A stretch of 24,794 bases of DNA from Candidatus Methylomirabilota bacterium (GCA_016208645.1 JACQXP010000015.1:1-24794), one strand, 5' to 3'. Positions 15,614-23,622 are shown, numbered from the stretch's first letter. Translations and numbers: made by a program. The notes: a model not told the origin generated them from the letters alone.

Positions 15614-16334
15614 GGCCATCGGGCTGACGAGGCGGTTCGGAGGGAACGCCGCCCTGCAGGACGTGACGCTCGAGTTCGAGCCCGCGACCATCGTGGCCCT
15701 CATCGGGCCCAACGGGGCGGGAAAGACGACGCTGTTCAACCTGCTGGCGGGCCAACTGCGCCCCTCGGCCGGCACGGTGCGATGGCGCGGGCAGGAGATC
15801 ACCACCTGGGCCCCACATCGCCGCTGCCGCGCCGGCATCAACCGGACGTTCCAGGTGGCCCAGCCGTTTCTGGACCTCACGCTCGCCGAGAACGTCGCCC
15901 TCGGCCTGCTGTATGGCGCGCCGGCCGAGGGAACGCGGCAGCGGCCCGAGGCCCTGGAACACGCCCGGGACATCCTGGGCGACGTCGGTCTGGCGGCCAA
16001 GGTCGCTTCAGCGGCTCGCACGCTGAGCCTGGGCGAGCTGAAGCGCCTGGAACTGGCCATGGCCGTCGCCACGCGACCGGCCCTGCTCTTGGTGGACGAG
16101 GTCCTCGCCGGGCAGAGTCCGACCGGCTCGCAGGAAATCCTCGGCTACCTGACCCGCCTCCGGACCCAGGGGGTCGCCATCTGCCTGGTGGAGCATCGCC
16201 TCCAGGCGCTCCTGCCGGTGGCGGACCGCGTGGTGGCGCTGCACCAGGGGCGCGTCATCGCCGAGGGGAGGCCGGAGGCGGTGATCAAGAGCCCGGCCGT
16301 CCTCGAGGCGTACCTTGGAGAACCTGTCGCATGA
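15600..16334 (+). CDS. livG: ABC transporter ATP-binding protein LivG
   Basis: Energises the importer from the cytoplasmic side of the membrane. The 244-residue product has Walker A at residues 36-43 (GPNGAGKT), the LivG-specific NRTFQVAQPFLDLTLAENVALGL after the Q loop, the ABC signature LSLGELKRLELAMA at 142-155, and Walker B LLLVDEVLAG with the catalytic Glu167. The GTG start at 15600 lies inside the end of livM, indicating tight coupling. A 214-bp gap follows before livF, which is unusual for this operon. Confidence 0.94.
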   Translation: MALCEAIGLTRRFGGNAALQDVTLEFEPATIVALIGPNGAGKTTLFNLLAGQLRPSAGTVRWRGQEITTWAPHRRCRAGINRTFQVAQPFLDLTLAENVALGLLYGAPAEGTRQRPEALEHARDILGDVGLAAKVASAARTLSLGELKRLELAMAVATRPALLLVDEVLAGQSPTGSQEILGYLTRLRTQGVAICLVEHRLQALLPVADRVVALHQGRVIAEGRPEAVIKSPAVLEAYLGEPVA

Positions 16335-16426
16335 GGCGCGTCTCCGAGTTCTTCCGGGTCAGCGCTGTGAATACGGGCAGTTCCTTTGCGCGCTTCGCGC
16401 CCGCCTGCCCCGCCTGCCAAGTCAGC

Positions 16427-16454
16427 GCGGGCAGGCAGAGCGGAGCCTGCCCGC
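16427..16454. repeat. Perfect 10-bp hairpin in the livG-livF gap
   Basis: GCGGGCAGGC (16427-16436) pairs with GCCTGCCCGC (16445-16454) across an 8-nt loop, inside a stretch (16400-16490) of CCGCCTGCC and GCGGGC repeats. No gene is apparent between 16335 and 16548, and the stem may act as an mRNA processing or stabilising element between livG and livF, or it may be a dispersed repeat. Confidence 0.7.
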
Positions 16455-16548
16455 TGTCGCGGAGCAGGCGGGCGGCGGGCAGGTGCTTTGCGGTTAAACT
16501 ACAGTGTTCGGGCTCTGTCGTGTCCGGCCGGCCGGCGAGGACGGGGTG

Positions 16549-17268
16549 ATGGCCGCGCCGCCGCTCTCCGTCCGGGACCTCGAGGTCTTCTACGGGGAGG
16601 CGCAGGTCCTGTATCGGGTGTCGCTGGAGGTTTCGGGGGGCGAGATCGTCGCCGTGGTCGGCCCCAACGGCAGCGGCAAGTCCACGCTCCTCCGGACGAT
16701 CCAGGGGCTCCTCCACCCGCGCGGGGGCGAGATCCGCCTGGGCGACGAGCGTATTGACGGACTGGCCGCCCACGAGGTGGTGGGGCGCGGGGTGGCCTGC
16801 ATCCCCGAGGGACGGCGGCTGTTCCTCAGCATGACCGTCCGGGAGAACCTGGAGGTCGGGGCCTATCTCCCCGCAGCGCGGCAACGGCTGGCCCAGAATC
16901 TCGGCGCGGTCCACGCGTTGTTCCCGATCCTGCAAGGGAAGGGCAAGGTCCAGGCGGCCACCCTGAGCGGCGGCGAGCAGCAGATGCTGGCCGTGGGCCG
17001 GGGACTCATGGCCCAGCCCAAGGTCCTCCTCTTGGACGATCCCTTCATGGGCCTGGCCCCCCGCACTATCGCCGGGCTCTGCGACACCCTGCGGGCCCTC
17101 TGCGGCCAGGGGATCGGCATCCTGATCGCGGGACAGCACGTCCGGCGGATCCTCACGCTGGCCGGCCGCGCCTATCTCCTGGAGCAGGGGCGGATCACCG
17201 ACGAGGCAGCGGGCAGCCAGTTGCTCCACTCGCCGCACCTGCGGCGGGCGCTGCTGAATACCGCGTAG
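16549..17268 (+). CDS. livF: ABC transporter ATP-binding protein LivF, with Asp in the Walker B catalytic position
   Basis: Second ATPase of the importer. The 239-residue product has Walker A GPNGSGKS at residues 38-45, the LivF-type segment IPEGRRLFLSMTVRENLEVGAY near 85, the signature LSGGEQQML at 139-147, and a Walker B reading VLLLDDPFMGLAP. In most ABC ATPases the residue after the Walker B Asp is the catalytic Glu, but here it is Asp164. Asp may be a family variant in some LivF relatives, so this is not proof of inactivity. The H-loop region reads ILIAGQHVRRIL, in place of the usual LLVEQN-type sequence. The ATG at 16549 is preceded by GAGG. The gene is separated from livG by a 214-bp repeat-rich gap. 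Confidence 0.92.
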   Translation: MAAPPLSVRDLEVFYGEAQVLYRVSLEVSGGEIVAVVGPNGSGKSTLLRTIQGLLHPRGGEIRLGDERIDGLAAHEVVGRGVACIPEGRRLFLSMTVRENLEVGAYLPAARQRLAQNLGAVHALFPILQGKGKVQAATLSGGEQQMLAVGRGLMAQPKVLLLDDPFMGLAPRTIAGLCDTLRALCGQGIGILIAGQHVRRILTLAGRAYLLEQGRITDEAAGSQLLHSPHLRRALLNTA

Positions 17269-17298
17269 CCGAACCAAGAGCGTTTCCGCCTCTGGCGG

Positions 17299-17330
17299 AT
17301 TCGGCTGTTCGACTGTTCGGCAGTTCGGCG
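17299..17330. repeat. TTCGG-type degenerate repeat island upstream of the hydrolase
   Basis: Four to five units of about 8-9 bp built on TTCGG (ATTCGGCTG, TTCGACTG, TTCGGCAG, TTCGGCGG). It resembles the island at 7651-7680. A second small group based on GTTGTC and GATT follows at 17365-17407. These fill most of the 143-bp gap after livF. Confidence 0.55.
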
Positions 17331-17411
17331 GCGGGCACAGCGCAATGCGAGAGGCTCAATTCCCGGTTGTCAGTTGTCGGTTTCTCATTTTCAATTGGAT
17401 TGGAGATTTCC

Positions 17412-18155
17412 ATGGAGTTCACCCGTCTGACCGATGTGAGAAGCCGCGACGGCCACGCCCTCCCCGCCTATCTCTTCCGGCCGGGCTCGCCCGTCGCAGC
17501 CGTCGCCGTCGCCCACGGCTACGGGGGCTGCAAGGAGCAGATGCTCGGCCTGGCGGCCCGCCTGGCAGAGCGGGGCCTGGCCGCCTGCACCTTCGACATC
17601 CGGGGACACGGGGAACACCCGGCGCCGCTGGGCGCCGCGATGCTCCTGGATCTCGAGGCGATCCTCGCCTTCCTGCGCCGGTTCGGGCGGGTCGCGGCGG
17701 TGGGACACAGCCTGGGCGGGCGGCTGGCCCTCATGTCCAGCGCCGACGTGGTCGCGGCCATCTCCCCGCCCCTGCCGCAACGGCCGTCGGAAGAGGGACG
17801 CGCCATGCTGACGCATTTCGGGAGCACGACGGTTCGCGCCCAGGACCCCGGCGAGATCCTGGACCTGCTCCGGTCCATGCCGCCCCCTGCGGCGTCGTCT
17901 CGCCCGACGCTGCTCCTGCACGCCGAGGGGGACGTCCCATCCCTGATCGAGGCCGTGCGGGCCACGGCGGCCGCGATGCCCGGGGCCGTGCTCCAGGTGA
18001 TCTCCCAGCACCAGCACCAGCCCGCGGCGCTGCCGGCGAGCCTTCTCGCCTATCTGCCGCGGTGGTTCAATCACATTGACCTGAAGGCCAACGCCGAGTT
18101 ATACGTGAAGGTGCCAGCCTGGCTGGCCGGGCAGCTCACCGCTCGTGCCGAATGA
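17412..18155 (+). CDS. Alpha/beta hydrolase
   Basis: Serine hydrolase of unknown substrate, cytoplasmic. The 247-residue product has a nucleophile elbow VGHSLGG with Ser100, an oxyanion region AVAHGYGGCKEQM near residue 32, and a conserved FDIRGHGEHP segment near 61. A catalytic acid candidate is in LLHAEGDVPS near 184 and a histidine candidate in SQHQHQPAAL. The start ATG at 17412 follows GGAG; an earlier start would not carry family sequence. It lies between the liv cluster and the gamma-glutamyltransferase in the same direction, so a role with them is possible but not shown. Confidence 0.8.
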   Translation: MEFTRLTDVRSRDGHALPAYLFRPGSPVAAVAVAHGYGGCKEQMLGLAARLAERGLAACTFDIRGHGEHPAPLGAAMLLDLEAILAFLRRFGRVAAVGHSLGGRLALMSSADVVAAISPPLPQRPSEEGRAMLTHFGSTTVRAQDPGEILDLLRSMPPPAASSRPTLLLHAEGDVPSLIEAVRATAAAMPGAVLQVISQHQHQPAALPASLLAYLPRWFNHIDLKANAELYVKVPAWLAGQLTARAE

Positions 18156-18255
18156 TCCGTTGCCTCCGAGATCGTATCGCCCCCAGGCCGAGTGGAACGG
18201 GGCGCAACCCGGATCCGGAAGGCTCTGCCACCTCGGGCAGTAGAGGGAGCACCTG

Positions 18256-19851
18256 ATGTCCTACCACCGACCCGGCATTCTGGGCCGTCACGGCGTGGTG
18301 GCATCGCCGCATCCCCTGGCGACGCTGGCCGGCATCCAGATCCTCCAGCAGGGCGGCAACGCCGTGGACGCCGCCGTCGCGACCAACGCCGTCCTGGCCG
18401 TGGTGCACCCGCACATGTGCGGCCTGGGTGGGGACCTGTTCGCGCTGATCTGGCAGGCGAAGGAACGCCGGGTCCTGGCCCTGAACGCCTCGGGGGCGGC
18501 GCCGCAGGCGGCCAGCCTGGAACGGTACCGGAGGGCGGGATACACGGAGATGCCCTTCCGGGGCCTCTGGAGCGCGACCGTTCCGGAGACTGTGAATGGA
18601 TGGGCGGCGGCCCTGGCCCGCTGTGGCAGCATGGACCTGAAGGAGGTCCTGCAACCGGCCATCCACCTGGCCGAGGCAGGCTTCCCCACCCCGACCGAGC
18701 TGGCCCGGGCCGCGAAGGCGGAGCGGTCTCTGCTGGAGGCAACGCCCGAGACCGCCCGCATCTATCTTCCCGGCGGGCGACCGCCCGGCGCCGGGGAGAT
18801 CCTGGTGCAATCCGATCTCGCCCGCTCGCTCTCCGCGCTGGCCGAGGGGGGCCGGGAGGCCTTCTATGCCGGGCCCGTCGGCGCGGAGATCGCCCGCGCC
18901 TCGCAGGCGAAGGGCGGCCTGTTGACGGCCGAGGACCTGGCAGGCGCGCAGGCGGAATGGGTCGCGCCCATCGCCGTGCCGTACCGCGGACTCCGCGTCT
19001 TCCAGTGCCCGCCGAACTCGCAGGGGATCGCCACCCTCATGGCGCTCCAGATCCTGGAGGGGCTCGACCTGGCAGGCGCATCCGAGGCGGATCGCCTCCA
19101 CGGGATGGTGGAGGCCAAGAAGCTGGCGTTCGCCGACCGGGATCGCTTCGTGTCCGACCCCCGCTTCGTGTCGGTCCCGGTGGATCGCCTGCTGGATCCC
19201 GCCTATGCCGAGGCGCAGCGCGGCCTGCTCTCGCCCGACCGGGCGATGGCGGCGGCCTCTGAAGGCCAGCTCGACGGGGACACCATCTGCCTGTGCACGG
19301 CCGACGGCCAGGGCAACTGGGTGTCCTGGATCCAGAGCCTCTACTCGACCTTCGGCTCCGGGGTGGTGGCGGGGACCACCGGAATCCTGCTGCAGAACCG
19401 GGGCGCCTATTTCTCCCTCGACCCGGAGCACGTGAATCGCCTGGCCCCGGGAAAGCGGACGCTCCATACGCTCACCCCGCTCCTGGCCACGCGGGAGGAT
19501 CGGCCCGTCCTGGTCACCGGGACGCGCGGGGCGGACGGGCAGCCCCAGACGCTCCTCACCATCCTGACCGGCCTGGTGGACCGCGGCCTCCCGATGCAGG
19601 AGGCCCTGGATGCGCCCCGCTGGGTCCACGGGCGCCGGGTGCGGGGCGATGATCCTGAGAGCCTGCGGATCGAGTCGCGCTTCGCGCCCGACGTGGCCCC
19701 CGCGCTGGCCGCCCGGGGGCACCGCGTGATCGTCACGATCCCCTTCGATTTCAACATGGGCTTTGCCCAGGGCATCCTGCGCGATCCCGAGAGCGATTGC
19801 CTGGTGGGAGCGGCCGACCCGCGGGGCGACTGCCTGGCGCTGGGCATCTGA
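18256..19851 (+). CDS. ggt: Gamma-glutamyltransferase family protein
   Basis: N-terminal nucleophile hydrolase that cleaves or transfers the gamma-glutamyl group, for example from glutathione. The 531-residue product has the family start GRHGVVASPHPLATLAGIQI, GGNAVDAAVATNAVLAVVHPH, the CGLGGDLF turn near residue 55, and the predicted autoprocessing threonine Thr343 in QLDGDTICLCTADG, followed by NWVSWIQSLYSTFGSGVVAG, QNRGAYFSLDPEHVN and APGKRTLHTLTP. Cleavage at Thr343 would yield a 342-residue large and a 189-residue small subunit. No signal peptide is visible, so it may act in the cytoplasm, which is unusual relative to periplasmic E. coli Ggt. The ATG at 18256 follows GGGAG. It is the last gene before a hypothetical protein and is probably co-transcribed with the hydrolase. 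Confidence 0.93.
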   Translation: MSYHRPGILGRHGVVASPHPLATLAGIQILQQGGNAVDAAVATNAVLAVVHPHMCGLGGDLFALIWQAKERRVLALNASGAAPQAASLERYRRAGYTEMPFRGLWSATVPETVNGWAAALARCGSMDLKEVLQPAIHLAEAGFPTPTELARAAKAERSLLEATPETARIYLPGGRPPGAGEILVQSDLARSLSALAEGGREAFYAGPVGAEIARASQAKGGLLTAEDLAGAQAEWVAPIAVPYRGLRVFQCPPNSQGIATLMALQILEGLDLAGASEADRLHGMVEAKKLAFADRDRFVSDPRFVSVPVDRLLDPAYAEAQRGLLSPDRAMAAASEGQLDGDTICLCTADGQGNWVSWIQSLYSTFGSGVVAGTTGILLQNRGAYFSLDPEHVNRLAPGKRTLHTLTPLLATREDRPVLVTGTRGADGQPQTLLTILTGLVDRGLPMQEALDAPRWVHGRRVRGDDPESLRIESRFAPDVAPALAARGHRVIVTIPFDFNMGFAQGILRDPESDCLVGAADPRGDCLALGI

Positions 19852-19893
19852 CCGGGACGCGGGAGCGCGCGGGTCGAGGACCCGATATCTCGC

Positions 19894-19922
19894 TGGACTA
19901 TTTCGGAAAGACTGGGTTTAAT
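19894..19922 (+). promoter_or_regulatory. Weak predicted promoter upstream of the 471-residue hypothetical gene
   Basis: TGGACT (19894-19899, 4 of 6 bases of the -35 consensus), 17-bp spacer, TTTAAT (19917-19922, 5 of 6). The downstream start codon is at 19970. A GGGTC/GACCC hairpin lies just before (19871-19883). There is no other candidate in the 118-bp gap. Confidence 0.35.
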
Positions 19923-19969
19923 ACGCCACCCCGGGGGAAGCCGACCAGCTTCTCGGGGCGCGGTTAGCC

Positions 19970-21385
19970 ATGCCGGAAAGGACAGCCCCTGTGGAACCGC
20001 TGACCAGGATCAAATCGCAGCGCCGGTTCATCCAGCAGCGCGCCAAGGAACTGCTGGACCGGGTGAACCGGATGGATGATGAGGAGTTGCGCTGGACGGT
20101 CCGGATGTTCGCCGACTGCCTCTCCCCGGAGCAGCGGATGGCCCACCTGGGCGCCTACAGCGAATACTGGACCGTGGACCAGCTCCGGCGGTTCGTCCCG
20201 ACCTTCATCCAGGAATACACGGACCTGGCCCTGGAAGATCTGAAGGCCAAGGAGGGGGCGCAGGGGACCCGGCTGGCGGATCTGACCGACGAAGAGCTGC
20301 AGAGCATGTCCCTGGCGGAGAAGTGGTACCTCCTGGCGAAAGACCCGGGGGGGCTCCGGCCGGACCAACTGCGCCGCGAGCTGGCGCGCCTGTTCATGTG
20401 CAAGTCCTACGACCTCTTCCACGACACCGGCCTGTCGGAGGCCGCCGTGGAGTTTCCGGCCTATCACCGTGTGCGGGAGGCGCTGGAGGCCCGGCCCGAC
20501 GCCGTGGCCGAATTCCTGCTTCGGGTCGTCCTGGAGCGGGCCGAGCGCCTGAGCGACGGACCGCCGGACGACGTGGAGGCGGCCCTGGCGGAGATCCGGG
20601 AGGTGACCGGTCGGACGCTGGGGATCCTGATCCCCGTGGATCAGCTCTTCGCCGGCCAGATGGTCAAGCTCCCGCTGGAACGTCCCGACGAGATTCCCGA
20701 GGCCGCCCCGCAGGAACCGGGCGCGAGCATGGCGGGGATGTCGGTCGAGGAGCTGGGGACCGCCTTCCTCGCCCTCACGGACCTCATGAGCCTGCGGGAG
20801 TGGGAGGAGTACGTCCTCCCCCTCCAGCGCCAGTACCGGTCCATTGCCGAGATCCCGCCCGACGATCTGCGCGCGCTGCTGCCGCGCCTGTCGGCGCGGA
20901 TGGGGGACCGGCGGATCACCGACTTCGCGGAACGCTACCGGTCCGGCCGCATGGTGGCCGAGCGGAAGGTGGACCCGGCGATCTGGGAGATGCTCCCCAC
21001 CCCGGAGCGGTTGGCCATCCTGGAACGGGACAACCGGACCATGGACATCGCCCAGGCGGCCCGGCACCTGGCCAAGATCTTCTTCAGTTACCACTACGAC
21101 ATGCTCTTCGACGCCGGGTTCCATGTGGACCTGCTGCGTTCGCCCCGGTACCAGGGCCTGGTCAACCGGTTGATCAGCGGCCCGCTCGGTGACTCCGGGC
21201 GGGAGCCCGCGGGACGCCGGGTGGAGGACCTGGCCCAGGCCGTGACCCGGATGATGCTCGACCTCGAGGCCTTGCCCTCCGAGGCGCGGCCCGTGCGCCT
21301 GCAGGAGGTTCGCGCCGTGATCGCCACGGCCCTGGGTCTCCCGGACGATCTCACCTACCCCGCCAGCAAGGAGGGGCGGGCCTGA
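19970..21385 (+). CDS. Hypothetical helical protein made of two related halves
   Basis: I do not recognise this family. The 471-residue product is rich in Glu, Arg, Leu and Ala, with no signal peptide or clear membrane span, and would be largely helical. It contains an internal duplication: residues 35-220 and 257-457 each contain an EEL-containing helix start (MDDEEL and MSVEEL), a long charged segment, a conserved block (LARLFMCKSYDLFHDTG near 138 and LAKIFFSYHYDMLFDAG near 367) followed by a P-x-Y motif, and a final acidic helix ending in T-[GA]-x-x-LG[IL] (near 213 and 452). A roughly 35-residue linker (221-256) joins them. No catalytic motif was found; a scaffold or effector role is speculation. 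The ATG follows a modest site; two copies of related genes may exist elsewhere in the genome. Confidence 0.7.
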   Translation: MPERTAPVEPLTRIKSQRRFIQQRAKELLDRVNRMDDEELRWTVRMFADCLSPEQRMAHLGAYSEYWTVDQLRRFVPTFIQEYTDLALEDLKAKEGAQGTRLADLTDEELQSMSLAEKWYLLAKDPGGLRPDQLRRELARLFMCKSYDLFHDTGLSEAAVEFPAYHRVREALEARPDAVAEFLLRVVLERAERLSDGPPDDVEAALAEIREVTGRTLGILIPVDQLFAGQMVKLPLERPDEIPEAAPQEPGASMAGMSVEELGTAFLALTDLMSLREWEEYVLPLQRQYRSIAEIPPDDLRALLPRLSARMGDRRITDFAERYRSGRMVAERKVDPAIWEMLPTPERLAILERDNRTMDIAQAARHLAKIFFSYHYDMLFDAGFHVDLLRSPRYQGLVNRLISGPLGDSGREPAGRRVEDLAQAVTRMMLDLEALPSEARPVRLQEVRAVIATALGLPDDLTYPASKEGRA

Positions 21386-21390
21386 GGACC

Positions 21391-21490
21391 ATTGCGGATT
21401 TCGGATTTTGGATTTTCGATTTCCAATGGGGGACAGCTCTGGGGGCCTTTCCGAAAATCCGCAATCCACAATCTGCAATCCACAATCCAG
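21391..21490. repeat. Degenerate repeat island with inverted arms
   Basis: Left arm of GGATTT(C/T)-type units (21391-21425) and right arm of AATCC(G/A)CAATC-type units (21450-21490), approximately complementary to each other, separated by about 25 bp. The units are 7-10 bp. The region would form an imperfect hairpin between the hypothetical gene and the DUF4177-like gene. Confidence 0.6.
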
Positions 21491-21504
21491 AGAGGGGGGA
21501 CCAA

Positions 21505-21708
21505 ATGAAGTGGGAGTACCGGGACGAGATGGTGATGTTCAAGGAGACCCAGGACGGCCTGATCAGCAACCTGGAGTTCCTGGGCGCCTGGGGGGCCGAT
21601 GGGTGGGAACTGACCAGCAGCGTGCCGCTCATCGCGCCGAACCGGGACGGCGTCGCCTACGGAACGGTCGGAGCGCTCCTCATCTTCAAGCGGCCCCTGG
21701 CGGGATGA
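21505..21708 (+). CDS. DUF4177-like small protein
   Basis: The 67-residue product starts MKWEYRDEMVMFKE and contains LEFLGAWGADGWELTSSVPL and LLIFKRPLAG, the layout of DUF4177 proteins (a tryptophan-containing GxxGWELxS motif and a basic final strand). The function of this domain is unknown. A good GAGGGGGG site lies upstream of the ATG. It sits 42 bp before the HD gene and is likely co-transcribed with it. Confidence 0.7.
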   Translation: MKWEYRDEMVMFKETQDGLISNLEFLGAWGADGWELTSSVPLIAPNRDGVAYGTVGALLIFKRPLAG

Positions 21709-21750
21709 TATGGACCTGGCCTTGGAGACTCCGCGCATCGAGGACTGATC

Positions 21751-23175
21751 GTGCCAGTCGGTAAGCGCCGCCATCCCATGTACGAGGGCATCGCCCTCCT
21801 GGCCGACCCGATCTACGGCTACATCCAGTTCAGCGTCCCGGTGGAGGGCGGGCCCCCGGAGCACACCGAGAAAGACCTCATCGACACCCCGTGGCTCCAG
21901 CGGCTGCGCAAGGTCCATCAGCTCCAGTCCAGCTTCTGGGTCTTCCCCTCGGGCGAGCACAGCCGTTTCCAGCACTCCCTGGGGACCATGCACATGGCCG
22001 GCCGCTTCGCCGACCGCCTGTATCCCAGCCTGAAACAGGTCTTCGGGCGCCGCTGCCCATCCCAGCCGTACGTCAAAGAAATCCTGCGCGTCACGGGTCT
22101 CCTGCACGACATCGGCCACGGCCCCTTCAGCCACTTCTACGACCAGAACTTCCTGGAGCCCCTCTACGGCACGACCCACGAAGGGATCGGCCAGCGGATC
22201 GTGACGGAGAGGCTGGGCGAGATCATCCGCGGGATCCGGCGGAGCCCGGACGGGCCCTTCGAGAAGGACGAGGCGATCCAGCCCGAGCAGATCGCATTCT
22301 TGATGCGCAAGCCCGATCCGGGGGCCGTCGAGCAGATGCCAGAATGGCTCCAGACCCTGCAACCGGTCTTCTCCGGCATCTACACCGCCGACAACATGGA
22401 TTACATCCAGCGGGACGCCTACATGACCGGCTTCTCGCTGGACATGGTGGACATCGACCGGCTGCTCTACTACACCTTCGTCACCGACAAGGGCCTGACG
22501 TTGCACAAGTCCGGGTCGTCCACCCTGCGCCGCTTCGTCAACGCCCGCTTCACCATGTACGCCGACGTCTATTTCCACCGGACCAACCGGGCGGTGGACC
22601 TGCACATGCAGGAGATCTTCCAGGAGACCATCCAGCTGCTCTTCCCCTTCGACCCGCGGGAATCGCTGGACGGGTACCTCACGGTGAGCGACTGGTCCCT
22701 GCTGGAGGGGGTGCAGCGCTGGGCCACCGACGCGGACCCGCGGAGGCGCACCCTGGCCGCCGAGTGGGCCAAGATCCTCAACCGCGAGGTCAAGTGGAAG
22801 ATGGCCTACGACCACATGGAGACCATGGACGACCCGCGCGGCAAGAAATTCTGGTCGGCCCAGGATCTGGAGGCGGCCATCCGCAAGCACCTGCCCGAGG
22901 GGCTGCGCCACATCCCCTTCAAGGTGGACATGGCCCGGCAAGACCCGCGGCCGCTCAACCCGTGGACCGAGGAGACCAAGAAAATTCTCATCTACGACCC
23001 CGCCACGGGGACGGCCTCGCCCTCGGTCGTGGCGGATCTCTTCCGCTACATCCCCGCCCAGGTCGCCCACTATCGCGTCTTCGCGCTGGATCACGCCCAT
23101 GACGGCGAGCTGGCAAAAGCCACCCAGGTCGCCCTGGCCAGCCAGGGCCAGGACGCCTTTACCACCAACCTCTGA
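21751..23175 (+). CDS. HD-superfamily phosphohydrolase (COG1078 type)
   Basis: Metal-dependent phosphohydrolase, related to dGTPase-like and SAMHD1-like HD proteins; the substrate is not predictable here. The 474-residue product starts with IALLADPIYGYIQFSVP near residue 14, then LIDTPWLQRLRKVHQL near 43, SRFQHSLGTMHMA with His75, the HD pair His119-Asp120 in LLHDIGHGPFSHFYD, and YTADNMDYIQRDAYMTG, which supplies further metal ligands. Start codon choice: GTG 21751 (GAGG about 9-12 nt upstream) or ATG 21778; both keep the conserved core. No signal peptide is present. It is the last plus-strand gene before a strong palindrome, and probably forms a small transcription unit with the DUF4177-like gene. 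Confidence 0.87.
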   Translation: MPVGKRRHPMYEGIALLADPIYGYIQFSVPVEGGPPEHTEKDLIDTPWLQRLRKVHQLQSSFWVFPSGEHSRFQHSLGTMHMAGRFADRLYPSLKQVFGRRCPSQPYVKEILRVTGLLHDIGHGPFSHFYDQNFLEPLYGTTHEGIGQRIVTERLGEIIRGIRRSPDGPFEKDEAIQPEQIAFLMRKPDPGAVEQMPEWLQTLQPVFSGIYTADNMDYIQRDAYMTGFSLDMVDIDRLLYYTFVTDKGLTLHKSGSSTLRRFVNARFTMYADVYFHRTNRAVDLHMQEIFQETIQLLFPFDPRESLDGYLTVSDWSLLEGVQRWATDADPRRRTLAAEWAKILNREVKWKMAYDHMETMDDPRGKKFWSAQDLEAAIRKHLPEGLRHIPFKVDMARQDPRPLNPWTEETKKILIYDPATGTASPSVVADLFRYIPAQVAHYRVFALDHAHDGELAKATQVALASQGQDAFTTNL

Positions 23176-23265
23176 ATCCGGCCTCGCCTCTTCCCTCCCA
23201 GGGCGGCTGCGTCACCATGCGCTGCCACGCCCGGTATTCGACAGAAGGCGGATAAGCAAATTATC

Positions 23266-23305
23266 AAGGCCTGACCCCAATGGCATGATGGGGGGGTCAG
23301 GCCTT
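23266..23305. repeat. Perfect 13-bp inverted repeat, possible REP-like element or terminator
   Basis: AAGGCCTGACCCC (23266-23278) and GGGGTCAGGCCTT (23293-23305) form a 13-bp stem with a 14-nt loop. A degenerate third copy, GGGGTCGGGCCTC, lies at 23331-23343. It is about 90 bp after the HD gene and precedes the converging zinc-ribbon gene, so it could terminate transcription in both directions. No long U tract follows. Similar sequences are known as short interspersed palindromes near RAYT-type genes, but that link is not proven here. Confidence 0.75.
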
Positions 23306-23358
23306 ACAACTTTGAAGTGCCCTAAAGTGTGGGGTCGGGCCTCTGGACCTTTACTGTG

Positions 23359-23622
23359 CTAGCCCTTGCCCAGGAGGTGGGCGTCGAGCTGCGTCTGGGC
23401 CTCGCGGAGGGTCGGGTAGGGGGTCCGCTTGTGGAGGTGTTCCTGCCGATGCCCGCAGGCGGGACACTGGACGATGTGGATGGTCTCCAGGTAGACGTGG
23501 CCGCAGTTGGGGTCGGCCGGGTCGTCGGCGAGACGGACGCGCTCGATGAGGTCTGCGTAGCGGAAGGGTTGTCCGTCCCGCCGGCACTTCAGGCACGTCA
23601 CGCGATCAGAGTGACGGGTCAT
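23359..23622 (-). CDS. Small zinc-ribbon protein, unknown function
   Basis: The 87-residue product carries two CxxC pairs, Cys10-Cys13 (VTCLKCRRDG) and Cys53-Cys56 (VQCPACGHR), plus Cys40 (DPNCGHVY), so it probably binds zinc. A short basic and helical tail (TLREAQTQLDAHLL) ends the protein. The ATG at 23622 is preferred; a GTG at 23637 would add five residues (MGNAT), but neither has a strong ribosome binding site. Its 3' end faces the HD gene. The zinc ribbon might be a nucleic-acid or protein-binding module; there is no family assignment. It lies 132 bp downstream of the U32 gene on the same strand. Confidence 0.6.
   Translation of the reverse strand: MTRHSDRVTCLKCRRDGQPFRYADLIERVRLADDPADPNCGHVYLETIHIVQCPACGHRQEHLHKRTPYPTLREAQTQLDAHLLGKG

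Noticed and set aside
13886..16072. Long minus-strand reading frame opposite livH-livM-livG
   Set aside because: Pro/Ala/Arg-rich shadow of real genes, with no family similarity and no supporting ribosome binding site.
18136..19722. Long minus-strand reading frame opposite ggt
   Set aside because: The plus-strand Ggt is complete with catalytic Thr and flanking motifs, so the antisense frame is a shadow.
23266..23305. Integron attC site
   Set aside because: The palindrome lacks the characteristic simple sites and spacing, and no integrase gene is present.
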